A stretch of 64,000 nucleotides of DNA from Methylosinus sp. LW4 (GTDB lineage Bacteria > Pseudomonadota > Alphaproteobacteria > Rhizobiales > Beijerinckiaceae). Below, piece by piece: positions 1 through 8,011 of this stretch (positions are counted from its first letter, which is position 1; every line of letters begins with the position of its first letter). A model generated the notes under the pieces. It saw only the letters and a list, made by a program, of their open reading frames with translations, made no database searches and was not told the origin of the DNA. The translations under genes were made by a program, and so were the position numbers. The DNA lies in the NCBI RefSeq assembly GCF_000379125.1, contig NZ_KB900626.1, positions 3,048,667-3,112,666 on the forward strand, in the 5' to 3' direction.

Positions 1-268
1 CGCGGGAAAAGCCGGTTTCCGCGAGAGTAGCGTAGAGGAGACGTCCGGCGTCGTCGCCGGTGAAGGGGCGACTGGTGCGATTGGCGCCCATGCGTCCCGG
101 GGCGAGGCCGACGATCAGCAGGCGCGCGTTACGGGGGCCGAAATCGGCGACGGGCGCATTATGCCAGTCGGGATGGCGCTCCCGAAGCTCGTGCCGGTAC
201 ATGACCAAGCGCGGACAGAGCGGGCAATCATGGCCCGGCTCGTCCGCGCAGGAAGCTGATTTCGAAGG
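1..268 (-). CDS. Uracil-DNA glycosylase, family 5 type (partial, runs off the left edge)
   Basis: Removes uracil from deaminated DNA, starting base excision repair. The visible part translates as a run with two Cys in a C-x-x-C-P-R-L motif, then PDWHNAPV, GLAPG and NRTSRPFTGDDAG. These are hallmarks of the Fe-S-containing UDG family (UDGa/UDGb type). The C-terminus lies beyond base 1. The frame opens after a stop at 308-310, but no ATG, GTG or TTG lies in frame before the cysteine motif. The first in-frame ATG (200-202) falls after both cysteines that should bind the cluster. The true start is therefore unclear: a rare start codon or a frameshift are both possible. The end given here is only the approximate start of recognisable protein. 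The gene follows the NYN gene on the same strand. Family is confident, start is not. Confidence 0.75.
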
Positions 269-269
269 A

Positions 270-884
270 TCAGGCCTCGTGATCGTCGTCGGCGGCGCCG
301 CCCGGCGTCACCGGCTGCGGCCGGCGCTCTTGGAAGCGCTGCATGCGCTCGGCGCGCTCGCCCGGATCGCGGCCGATCTTGCCGACGAGATGGATGAGAT
401 CCACGAATTCGTCGGCCTGACGGCGAAGCTCGTCGGCGATCATCGGCGGCTGGGTGGTGATCGTCGAGATCACCGAGACGCGAACGCCCTTGCGCTGCAC
501 GGCCTCGACCAGCGAGCGGAAGTCGCCGTCGCCCGAGAACAGAACCATATGGTCGATGTGCTCGGCCATCTCCATGGCGTCGACGGCGAGCTCTATGTCC
601 ATATTGCCCTTGACCTTGCGGCGGCCGAGGGAGTCGACGAACTCCTTGGTCGGCTTGGTGACGACGGCGTAGCCGTTATAGTCGAGCCAGTCGATCAGCG
701 GACGAATGGACGAATATTCCTGATCCTCGATCAGCGCTGTGTAATAGAAAGCGCGGATGAGGCGGCCCTTGCCCTGGAACTCACGCAGCAGCCGCTTGTA
801 ATCGATATCGAATCCGAGCGATTTGGCCGTCGCGTAGAGGTTGGCGCCGTCAATGAATAAGGCAATTCGTTCCGGGTCTGCCAT
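270..884 (-). CDS. NYN-domain protein (LabA/DUF88 family, putative RNase)
   Basis: Predicted cytoplasmic PIN-like nuclease of the LabA/DUF88 group. The start was set at ATG 882-884, giving 204 residues beginning MADPERIALFIDGANLY; the longer frame upstream has no family-like sequence. The acidic motifs typical of NYN domains are visible: FIDGANL near the N-terminus, KGNMDIELAVDAM in the middle, and FSGDGDF, which carries the second Asp pair. The C-terminus is Pro/Arg rich and ends DHEA. It is transcribed divergently from rpoZ, a placement often seen in alphaproteobacteria. Substrate is unknown; RNA processing is inferred from the fold. Confidence 0.85.
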   Translation of the reverse strand: MADPERIALFIDGANLYATAKSLGFDIDYKRLLREFQGKGRLIRAFYYTALIEDQEYSSIRPLIDWLDYNGYAVVTKPTKEFVDSLGRRKVKGNMDIELAVDAMEMAEHIDHMVLFSGDGDFRSLVEAVQRKGVRVSVISTITTQPPMIADELRRQADEFVDLIHLVGKIGRDPGERAERMQRFQERRPQPVTPGGAADDDHEA

Positions 885-1279
885 CTTTGTTGGTCTCGCT
901 TGTCGGGTCCAGTATGGAGGGGCCGCCGCTCGCTTGCCGCACGCGCTGTCGACCCTACTGGCAGCACGCATCTTCTACCGTGACGCGAATCGACAGTGAC
1001 GATAATCTCGACTCTGTCGTCGCTGACAGGCGAGCCGTCTCCGAACAGCTCTACGTCACATTAAAGTCACGCCCTTCTTAAATCCGTAAATCGACCATGT
1101 ATCGGCGGTCGTCAAGGGGGTAGGCGAAAATTCTGCCCAGAAATACTACAGCAATAGATGGCTCGACAAGCGGCGCCGACGCTTTCGGCGCCCATAGCCC
1201 GGCGCAGCCGCGCATTGCCAGCGGCGAAAAATTAGTGTAGCAGCCCGACCGATCGAACGCTAGAGGAGTCCGAGAAGTC
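885..1279. other. Intergenic region between the NYN gene and rpoZ
   Basis: This 395-base divergent gap holds no credible gene; the short frames that cross it lack family similarity and ribosome sites. It is AT-richer than its surroundings at about 1065-1160 and 1215-1240, as expected for divergent promoters. I could not assign either promoter with confidence. No tRNA cloverleaf or other RNA was recognised. Confidence 0.5.
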
Positions 1280-1663
1280 ATGGCGCGCGTCACCGTCGAA
1301 GACTGCATCGACAAAATCGAGAACCGCTTCGATCTGGTCCTGCTCGCGGCCCATCGCGCGCGGCTGATCTCCTCCGGCCAGTCCATTCTGGTCGAGCGCG
1401 ACAAGGACAAGAATCCCGTCGTCGCCCTTCGCGAGATCGCCGAGACCGCGCTTTCGCCGGACGATCTGAAGGAAGACTTCATCCATTCGCTGCAGCGCCA
1501 TGTCGAGGTCGACGAGCCGGAGACCGAGACTGTGCCGTCGCTGGCCGCCTCGCCCGATTCCGACGGCGGCGACGCGCAATTCGACCGCATGACGGAGGAG
1601 GATCTTCTCCGCGGCCTCGAGGGTCTGGTGCCTCCGGCCGAGGTCGAGGACGAAGGCGAGTAA
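1280..1663 (+). CDS. rpoZ: RNA polymerase omega subunit
   Basis: Small subunit that helps fold and assemble beta' in RNA polymerase and contributes to ppGpp binding. The protein has 127 residues. The N-terminus [20 protein letters not shown] and the following [13 protein letters not shown] are the canonical omega signature, and the acidic C-terminal tail is the usual alphaproteobacterial extension. The start ATG follows a GAGGAG-like ribosome site. It lies 197 bases upstream of rsh on the same strand, the usual rpoZ-spoT neighbourhood, so polymerase and ppGpp synthesis are genetically linked. Confidence 0.97.
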   Translation: MARVTVEDCIDKIENRFDLVLLAAHRARLISSGQSILVERDKDKNPVVALREIAETALSPDDLKEDFIHSLQRHVEVDEPETETVPSLAASPDSDGGDAQFDRMTEEDLLRGLEGLVPPAEVEDEGE

Positions 1664-1860
1664 TCGCGCGTCTCCAAAGGGAAGAGGCCGCCCCCTCACG
1701 CGCTGAAAACGCTAGGGGCTGGCGGCGAGCTGTTCTACAATCACGCCCGAATGCGGCCGTCGGCCGGCTTCGGGCGCTCGCGCCGCCTTCCGTCCGATCT
1801 TCCCCGTGAGCTCCGCGACGCCCCCGACGGTCCGCCCAACCAGATCGCCGGTCGACGCCT

Positions 1861-4071
1861 ATGATGCGCCAATACGAGCTCGTCGAGCGAGTTCGAAAAT
1901 ATAATCCGCAGGTCGACGAGGACCTGCTCAATCGCGCCTATGTCTACGCCATGAAGGCGCATGGCCAGCAGACGCGCGCCTCCGGCGATCCTTATTTCTC
2001 GCATCCGCTCGAAGTGGCGGCGATCCTCACCGACCTCAAGCTCGACGACGCCACCATCGTCGCCGCCGTGCTGCACGATACGGTCGAGGACACGAGCTCG
2101 ACGCTCGACGAGATCAACCGCCTGTTCGGCCCGCAGATCGGCAAGCTGGTCGATGGGCTGACCAAGATCGAGAAGCTCGACCTCGTCTCCAAAAAAGCCG
2201 CGCAAGGCGAGAATTTCCGCAAGCTCCTGCTCGCGGTCGCCGAGGATGTGCGCGTGCTGCTGGTGAAGCTCGCGGACCGGCTGCACAATATGCGCACGCT
2301 GCATTTCGTGCCGCCGGAAAAGCGCGCCCGCATCGCGCAGGAGACGCTGGACATTTACGCCCCGCTCGCCGGCCGCATGGGCATGCAGCGCCTGCGCGAG
2401 GAGCTGGAAGGGCTCGCCTTCCGACATCTGACGCCGGAGGCCTATCAGGCGATCGAATCCCGCCTGCACGATCTGCGCGCGAAAAATGGCCGCATCATCA
2501 AGAAGATCGAGAAAGAGCTGACGCAGGAGTTCGCCACGCGCGGCATTCACGCCGCCGTCACCGGGCGGCAGAAGACGCCCTATTCCGTCTGGCGCAAGAT
2601 GGAGCGCAAGTCGATCGCCTTCGAGCAGCTCTCCGATATTTTCGGCTTTCGCATCATCGTCGACGATGTGGAGGATTGCTATCGCGCGCTCGGCATCGTG
2701 CACACCAAATGGCCGAGCGTGCCGGGACGGTTCAAGGATTATATCTCGACGCCCAAGCAGAACGATTATCGCTCCATTCACACCACTGTGATCGGCCCCG
2801 GCCATCAGCGCGTCGAGCTGCAGATCCGCACTGCGGCCATGCATGAGATCGCGCGTTTCGGCATCGCCGCTCATGCGCTCTACAAGGATTCCTCCAGCGA
2901 CGAGGGCAAGGAGGAGCTGGCCAAGGAGAGCCGCGCCTTCAAATGGCTGCAGGACACGCTGGAGCTACTCGCCCATGGCGACAGCCCGGAAGAATTCCTC
3001 GAGCATACGCGGCTCGAATTGTTCCAGGACCAGGTGTTCTGCTTCACGCCCAAGGGCGGGCTGATCGCGCTGCCGCGCGGCGCGACGCCGATCGACTTCG
3101 CCTATGCGGTGCATACGCGCGTCGGCGATTCGGCGGTCGGCGCCAAGATCAACGGACGCATCGCGCCGGTTCTGTCGCAATTGCAGAATGGCGACGAGGT
3201 GGAGATCGTCCGCGCGGAAAGTCATGTGCCGCCGGCGGCGTGGGAGTCGCTCGTCGTCACCGGCAAGGCGCGCTCCGCCATTCGCCGCGCGACGCGCGAG
3301 GCGGTGCGGATGCAATATGCCGGGCTCGGCCGGCAGATCGTCACCCGCGCTTTCGAGCGGGCGGGACGTCCGGTCTCGGACGAGAAGCTGAAGGCCGCGC
3401 TGCCGCGCCTCGCCCGCGCCTCGCTCGAGGACGCATTCGCCGCGGTCGGCCGCGGCGAGATCTATTCGGGCGATGTGGTGAAGGCGGTCTATCCCGATTT
3501 CAGCGAGGAGCGTAAGCCCGCCCCGCAGATGCGGCTCGAGCCGGGCGAGCCCGGCTGGTTCGGCATGAAGTCCAACGTCAATGTGGTGTTCAAGGCGCCG
3601 GGCGCCTCCGATCAGGCCAGCGCCATTCCGATCCGCGGCCTGCGCGGCGATGTGCCGGTGCGCTTCGCGCCGGAGGGCGGCGCCGTGCCGGGCGACCGCA
3701 TCGTCGGCATACTGACGCCGGGCGAAGGCATCACCATATATCCGATCCAATCGCCGGCGCTCACCGCCTTCGACGATCAGCCCGACCGCTGGCTGGACGT
3801 GCGCTGGGACATAGACCCGGAGAGCCGCGAGCTCTTCCCGGCCCGCCTCGTGGTGACGGCCATCAACGAGCCGGGAACGCTGGGCGGGCTGGCGACGCTG
3901 ATCGGCGAGACGGGGGCCAATATCGACAATGTCGCCTTCGCCATCCATTCTCCCGACTTTCGTGAGATGCGATTCGATCTTGAGGTCGCCGATCTGAAGC
4001 ATTTGAACGACATCATCGCCCGGCTGCGGGCGAGCGCTCTGGTCAGCAAGGTCGAGCGCGTCATCGGGTGA
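1861..4071 (+). CDS. rsh: Bifunctional (p)ppGpp synthetase/hydrolase (Rsh)
   Basis: Makes and degrades the alarmone (p)ppGpp in the stringent response. The protein has 736 residues. The N-terminal HD hydrolase domain has His48 and the HD pair at 72-73 (VLHDTVEDT). The synthetase domain follows, with RFKD at about 290 and YRSIHTTV. RFKD marks the bifunctional SpoT/Rsh class, as opposed to the EXDD of synthetase-only RelA. A TGS domain starts near 391 (VFCFTPKGG), and a C-terminal ACT domain covers roughly 660-736. All catalytic motifs are present, so the enzyme should be active in both directions. It begins with two adjacent ATG codons; either could serve. pdxJ follows after 28 bases. Confidence 0.97.
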   Translation: MMRQYELVERVRKYNPQVDEDLLNRAYVYAMKAHGQQTRASGDPYFSHPLEVAAILTDLKLDDATIVAAVLHDTVEDTSSTLDEINRLFGPQIGKLVDGLTKIEKLDLVSKKAAQGENFRKLLLAVAEDVRVLLVKLADRLHNMRTLHFVPPEKRARIAQETLDIYAPLAGRMGMQRLREELEGLAFRHLTPEAYQAIESRLHDLRAKNGRIIKKIEKELTQEFATRGIHAAVTGRQKTPYSVWRKMERKSIAFEQLSDIFGFRIIVDDVEDCYRALGIVHTKWPSVPGRFKDYISTPKQNDYRSIHTTVIGPGHQRVELQIRTAAMHEIARFGIAAHALYKDSSSDEGKEELAKESRAFKWLQDTLELLAHGDSPEEFLEHTRLELFQDQVFCFTPKGGLIALPRGATPIDFAYAVHTRVGDSAVGAKINGRIAPVLSQLQNGDEVEIVRAESHVPPAAWESLVVTGKARSAIRRATREAVRMQYAGLGRQIVTRAFERAGRPVSDEKLKAALPRLARASLEDAFAAVGRGEIYSGDVVKAVYPDFSEERKPAPQMRLEPGEPGWFGMKSNVNVVFKAPGASDQASAIPIRGLRGDVPVRFAPEGGAVPGDRIVGILTPGEGITIYPIQSPALTAFDDQPDRWLDVRWDIDPESRELFPARLVVTAINEPGTLGGLATLIGETGANIDNVAFAIHSPDFREMRFDLEVADLKHLNDIIARLRASALVSKVERVIG

Positions 4072-4099
4072 GCGAGATAAAAGCTCGGGGTGAGGAAAC

Positions 4100-4852
4100 A
4101 TGGCTGCTCGCCGCATACGCCTCGGCGTGAATGTCGATCACGTCGCCACTATTCGCAACGCCCGCGGCGGCCTCTCGCCGGACCCGGTGCGCGCCGCTTT
4201 GCTCGCCATCGAGGCCGGCGCGGACGGCATCACCGCGCATTTGCGCGAGGATCGTCGCCATATTCGCGACGCCGACATGGCGCGGTTGAAGGCGGAAATA
4301 TCCAAGCCGCTCAATTTCGAAATGGCCGCGACCGAGCAGATGCTCGACATTGCGCTCACGACCAAGCCTCACGCCGTCTGCCTGGTGCCGGAACGCCGCA
4401 CCGAACGCACCACAGAGGGCGGGCTGGACGTCATCGGCGGGCATGATCACCTCGTCCCCTTCGTCGACGAGCTAAGCCGCGCTGGCATTCGCGTCTCCCT
4501 ATTCATCGAGCCGAGCGCGGAGGCGATCGACGCTGCGACTTCGATCAAGGCGCCGGTCGTCGAGCTGCACACCGGCGCCTGGTGCCACGCCGTCGAGGTG
4601 GGCGATTCCGAGGCCGCCGAGCGCGAGTTCGCCCGCATCGTGGCGGCCGCGGCCCATACGGCGGAGCGCGGGCTCGAATGCCACGCCGGCCATGGGCTGG
4701 ACTATGCGACGGCGCGGCGCATTGCGGCGCTGCCGCAGATCGTCGAGCTGAACATCGGCCATTTCCTCATCGGCGAAGCGGTCTTCGTCGGCCTCGCCGA
4801 ATCGATCCGCGCCATGCGCCGGGCGATCGACGAAGGCGCGGGCGCCGCATGA
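4100..4852 (+). CDS. pdxJ: Pyridoxine 5'-phosphate synthase
   Basis: Condenses 3-amino-2-oxopropyl phosphate with deoxyxylulose 5-phosphate to give pyridoxine 5'-phosphate, in the DXP-dependent vitamin B6 route. The 250-residue protein is full length. The N-terminal [17 protein letters not shown], the [14 protein letters not shown] phosphate-binding region and the C-terminal [14 protein letters not shown] are all family signatures. It is co-directional with rsh upstream, and its TGA overlaps the ATG of acpS (ATGA), so the two are translationally coupled. Confidence 0.97.
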   Translation: MAARRIRLGVNVDHVATIRNARGGLSPDPVRAALLAIEAGADGITAHLREDRRHIRDADMARLKAEISKPLNFEMAATEQMLDIALTTKPHAVCLVPERRTERTTEGGLDVIGGHDHLVPFVDELSRAGIRVSLFIEPSAEAIDAATSIKAPVVELHTGAWCHAVEVGDSEAAEREFARIVAAAAHTAERGLECHAGHGLDYATARRIAALPQIVELNIGHFLIGEAVFVGLAESIRAMRRAIDEGAGAA

Positions 4853-5244
4853 TCATCGGCTTCGGCAGCGATCTCTGCGACATTCGCCGCATAGAGCAGG
4901 CGCTCGAGCGCTATGGCGAGCGTTTCATCCGCCGCTGCTTCACCGATATCGAACGCGAGAAATCGGAAGGACGCGCCGCCCGCGCGGCCTCCTACGCCAA
5001 GCGCTTCGCCGCCAAGGAGGCCTGCGCCAAGGCGCTCGGCACCGGCATAAGCGACGGAATTACCTGGAAAACCATGGGGGTGGTCAATCTGCCCTCCGGC
5101 AAGCCGACGGTCGAGCTGACCGGCGGCGCCGCCGAGCGTCTGGCCGAGATCGCGCCGCAGGGCGCGCGGATCGTCATTCACCTCACATTGACCGACGAAT
5201 ATCCGCTCGCGCAGGCCCAGGTTCTCATAGAGGCGCTGACGTGA
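4849..5244 (+). CDS. acpS: Holo-[acyl-carrier-protein] synthase
   Basis: Transfers the phosphopantetheine arm from CoA to acyl carrier protein, activating fatty acid synthesis. The protein has 131 residues starting [16 protein letters not shown], with the metal-binding Asp8, and has [14 protein letters not shown] with the catalytic Glu. The frame extends upstream inside pdxJ, but the family start is the ATG at 4849 that overlaps the pdxJ stop. Gene order pdxJ-acpS-lepB-rnc-era is standard for alphaproteobacteria. A dispersed inverted repeat separates it from lepB. Confidence 0.96.
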   Translation: MIIGFGSDLCDIRRIEQALERYGERFIRRCFTDIEREKSEGRAARAASYAKRFAAKEACAKALGTGISDGITWKTMGVVNLPSGKPTVELTGGAAERLAEIAPQGARIVIHLTLTDEYPLAQAQVLIEALT

Positions 5245-5260
5245 TAGACGAGCGAGGCGA

Positions 5261-5316
5261 GCGAGCCTGAAGGCTCGCGGTCCGAGAGCCCATGGACCGC
5301 GAGCCTTCAGGCTCGC
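5261..5316. repeat. Dispersed inverted repeat, family C, copy 1
   Basis: Two perfectly complementary 20-base arms, 5261-5280 (GCGAGCCTGAAGGCTCGCGG) and 5297-5316, flank a 16-base loop. Each arm is itself a small hairpin (GAGCC-tgaa-GGCTC), so the RNA can fold as one long stem or two short ones. The same arms recur at 58211-58268, also between two co-directional genes. It could act as an attenuator or mRNA-stabilising element between acpS and lepB. Function is inferred, the repeat is directly visible. Confidence 0.85.
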
Positions 5317-5372
5317 TCGCGCATCGAAACGGGCGACCAAGAGCGGCTTCGGCCAAAAGGGAGTGACGTGGT

Positions 5373-6164
5373 TTGAGCAGGAACGTCTCGGTCGCCGAAC
5401 GGCGCGACGAAGGTGGTTTGCTCGAGACGATCAAGGTGATCGTCCAGGCGCTGGTCATCGCGCTCGTCATTCGCACGCTGCTGTTTCAGCCCTTCAACAT
5501 TCCCTCGGGCTCGATGATCCCGACGCTGCTGATCGGCGATTATGTCTTCGTCTCGAAATACGCCTATGGCTATTCGAACTACTCGCTGCCCTCCGTGCCT
5601 TATCTCGACTGGCGGCTCGATCTCTTCTCCGGCCGCGTGCTCGGCTCGCAGCCCAAGCGCGGCGATGTGGTGGTGTTCAAGCTGCCGCGCGACAATGAGA
5701 CCGATTACATCAAGCGCGTGATCGGCCTGCCGGGCGACCGCATTCAGATGATCGAGGGCCGCCTCTACATCAATGGCGAGATCGTGCCGCGCGAGCCCAA
5801 GCCCAAGGAAAAGCACGAGGGCCGCGACGGCCGCGAGGTCGAGGTGCCGACCTACACCGAGACGCTGCCCGGCGGCGTCGCCCATACGATCATCGAGATC
5901 GAGGGCGACCACGGCTATAAGGACAACACAGAGCTCTTCGTGGTGCCGCCGAACAATTATTTCATGATGGGCGACAATCGCGACAATTCCACCGATTCGC
6001 GCTTCGCGCCGGAAGAAGGCGGCGTCGGCTATGTGCCCTTCGAAAATCTCGTGGGCCGCGCCGAAATCATCTTCTTCTCGGTGCAGAAGGACGAATATGC
6101 TCTGGCCTTCTGGCGCTGGCCCTGGACGGTCAGATGGGATCGGCTGTTCAAGCCGGCGCATTGA
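5373..6164 (+). CDS. lepB: Signal peptidase I
   Basis: Inner-membrane serine protease that cleaves signal peptides from exported proteins. The protein has 263 residues. One N-terminal membrane segment (about 18-36) is followed by NIPSGSMIPTL with nucleophile Ser47, and by YIKRVIGLPGDRI with general base Lys114. The late box FMMGDNRDNSTDSR is also present. The start is TTG, chosen because the preceding GGGAGTGA fits a ribosome site and no ATG precedes the membrane segment. It lies between acpS and rnc. Confidence 0.96.
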   Translation: MSRNVSVAERRDEGGLLETIKVIVQALVIALVIRTLLFQPFNIPSGSMIPTLLIGDYVFVSKYAYGYSNYSLPSVPYLDWRLDLFSGRVLGSQPKRGDVVVFKLPRDNETDYIKRVIGLPGDRIQMIEGRLYINGEIVPREPKPKEKHEGRDGREVEVPTYTETLPGGVAHTIIEIEGDHGYKDNTELFVVPPNNYFMMGDNRDNSTDSRFAPEEGGVGYVPFENLVGRAEIIFFSVQKDEYALAFWRWPWTVRWDRLFKPAH

Positions 6165-6190
6165 CGCGGCTCGACGCAAAGCAGACGGAA

Positions 6191-6892
6191 ATGGGAGCTC
6201 TCGGTCGGGAGGACCTCGCCACGCTCGAGGCGAGCGTCGGTCACGGCTTCGCCAATCGCGGCTTGCTGGAGCATGCGCTGACCCATGTCAGCGCCTCGGC
6301 GGCGCGGCCGGAGTCCTATGAGCGGCTGGAGTTTCTCGGCGACCGCGTGCTCGGCGTCGTCGTCGCCCATATGCTCTATGAGAACTTCCCGCAGGAGAGC
6401 GAGGGCGAATTGTCGCGGCGGCTCGCCGATCTCGTCCGCAAGGAATCCTGCGCCGAGGTCTCCGAGCGCTGGGGCGTCGGCCCCTTCATGCGGCTCGGCG
6501 ACGGCGAGGCGCAGACGGGCGGACGGAAAAAGCGCGCCATATTGGGCGATATGTGCGAGGCGATCATCGGCGCGGTCTATCTCGACGGCGGCCCGCAGGC
6601 GGCCGAGGCCGTGGTGCGCGCCGCCTTCGCCGAGCGCATGCGCGCGCCGGGACGCCGCTTGCGCGACGCCAAGACCGCGCTGCAGGAATGGGCGCAGGCC
6701 CGCCGCCTCGCCACGCCGCGCTACCGCCTCGCCGCGCGCAGCGGGCCGGACCACGCGCCCTTCTTCGAGGTGGCGGTGGAGGTGGAAGGTTTCGAGGCCG
6801 CACGCGGCGCCGGCGCCTCCAAGCGCGCCGCCGAGCAATCCGCCGCGCAAGCCTTTCTCGACCGCGAGGGGATAGAGAGGGAGGACGCGTGA
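6191..6892 (+). CDS. rnc: Ribonuclease III
   Basis: Cleaves double-stranded RNA in rRNA maturation and mRNA turnover. The protein has 233 residues from ATG 6191. The catalytic signature ERLEFLGDRVL has Glu44, Glu47 and Asp51. The second metal-binding segment GDMCEAIIGAVYLDGG lies near 118-133, and a double-stranded RNA-binding domain covers about 157-230. An in-frame ATG at 6134 would overlap lepB by 31 bases but adds non-conserved sequence. Transcribed with lepB and era. Confidence 0.96.
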   Translation: MGALGREDLATLEASVGHGFANRGLLEHALTHVSASAARPESYERLEFLGDRVLGVVVAHMLYENFPQESEGELSRRLADLVRKESCAEVSERWGVGPFMRLGDGEAQTGGRKKRAILGDMCEAIIGAVYLDGGPQAAEAVVRAAFAERMRAPGRRLRDAKTALQEWAQARRLATPRYRLAARSGPDHAPFFEVAVEVEGFEAARGAGASKRAAEQSAAQAFLDREGIEREDA

Positions 6893-6931
6893 GCAACATG
6901 CAGCGCCGGCTCGCGCGATATTCGCCGCTTT

Positions 6932-7046
6932 CCTTCTCCCCGTTCACGGGGAGAAGGTGAGGATGAGGGGCTCGGGGCGTTTTCCGTTTCGTGGCTCGCG
7001 CCCCGAGCCCCTCACCCCGACCCTCTCCCCGCACGCGGGGAGAGGG
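6932..7046. repeat. Interspersed palindromic repeat (RIME-like), family A, copy 1
   Basis: Fills the rnc-era gap. A left hairpin (6932-6957, CCTTCTCCCC ... GGGGAGAAGG) and a right hairpin (7020-7046, CCCTCTCCCC ... GGGGAGAGGG) flank an inner complementary pair, GAGGGGCTCGGGGCG and its reverse complement. This architecture resembles rhizobial RIME-type mosaic elements. Related copies lie at 48447-48602, 52259-52448 and 56348-56480. No coding function. Confidence 0.85.
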
Positions 7047-7087
7047 AGATATTCCGAAAATCCGATGACATCGAAAGGCGCATTCTC

Positions 7088-7987
7088 GTGACCGAAACAA
7101 GCTGTGGCTTCGTCGCCTTGGTCGGCGCGCCCAACGCCGGCAAATCGACGCTGCTCAATCAGCTCGTCGGCGCGAAAGTCTCCATCGTCTCGCGCAAGGC
7201 GCAGACGACGCGCGCCCTCGTGCGCGGCATAGCGCTGGAGGGCGAGGCGCAGATCATTCTGGTCGACACGCCCGGCATTTTCGCGCCCAAGCGTCGGCTG
7301 GACCGCGCCATGGTGGCGAGCGCCATCTCCGGCGCCGGCGACGCCGACGCCATCGTGCTGCTAGTCGACGCGCGCCGCGGCCTCGTCGCGGAGGTGGAGG
7401 AGATCGTCGCCAAGCTCGCCGCGCTCGGCGCGCCCAAGATTCTCGCGCTCAACAAGATCGATCTCGTGCCGCGCGATTCGCTGCTGGCGCTCACCGCCGC
7501 GCTCACGCAAAAGGCGAATTTCATCGAGACCTATATGATCTCGGCGCTCAACGGCGACGGCGTCGCCGATCTCAAGGCCAAGCTCGCCGCGCTGATGAAG
7601 CCCTCGCCCTGGCTCTATCCCGAAGACCAGCTCTCCGACGCGCCGCTGCGGCTGCTCGCCGCCGAGATCACGCGCGAGAAGATCTTCGAGCGCCTGCACG
7701 ACGAATTGCCCTATCAATCGACGGTCGAGACCGATTCCTGGCAAAATCAGAAGGACGGCTCGGCGCGCATAGAGCAGACGATCTATGTCACCCGCGACGG
7801 ACAGAAGAAGATCGTCATCGGCGAAGGCGGCCGCACCATAAAGGCGATCGGCCAGGCCGCGCGCCGCGAGATCGCGGAAGCCTCCGAGCAGAAGGTGCAT
7901 CTCTTTCTGTTCGTCAAGGTGCGCGAGAATTGGGCCGACGATCCCGAGCGCTATCGCGAGATGCGGCTGGATTTCCCGAAGGAGTGA
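7088..7987 (+). CDS. era: GTPase Era
   Basis: Ras-like GTPase with a KH domain that binds the 3' end of 16S rRNA and assists 30S maturation. The protein has 299 residues. G1 is GAPNAGKS (13-20), G3 is DTPG, G4 is NKID, and the C-terminal KH domain includes IVIGEGGRTIKAIGQAARR. The start is GTG at 7088. It closes the lepB-rnc-era block. recO, which often follows era in this class, is absent here; a convergent transport gene ends 24 bases downstream. Confidence 0.96.
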   Translation: MTETSCGFVALVGAPNAGKSTLLNQLVGAKVSIVSRKAQTTRALVRGIALEGEAQIILVDTPGIFAPKRRLDRAMVASAISGAGDADAIVLLVDARRGLVAEVEEIVAKLAALGAPKILALNKIDLVPRDSLLALTAALTQKANFIETYMISALNGDGVADLKAKLAALMKPSPWLYPEDQLSDAPLRLLAAEITREKIFERLHDELPYQSTVETDSWQNQKDGSARIEQTIYVTRDGQKKIVIGEGGRTIKAIGQAARREIAEASEQKVHLFLFVKVRENWADDPERYREMRLDFPKE

Positions 7988-8011
7988 CGCGGCCGACATT
8001 GCGCGACGAGA

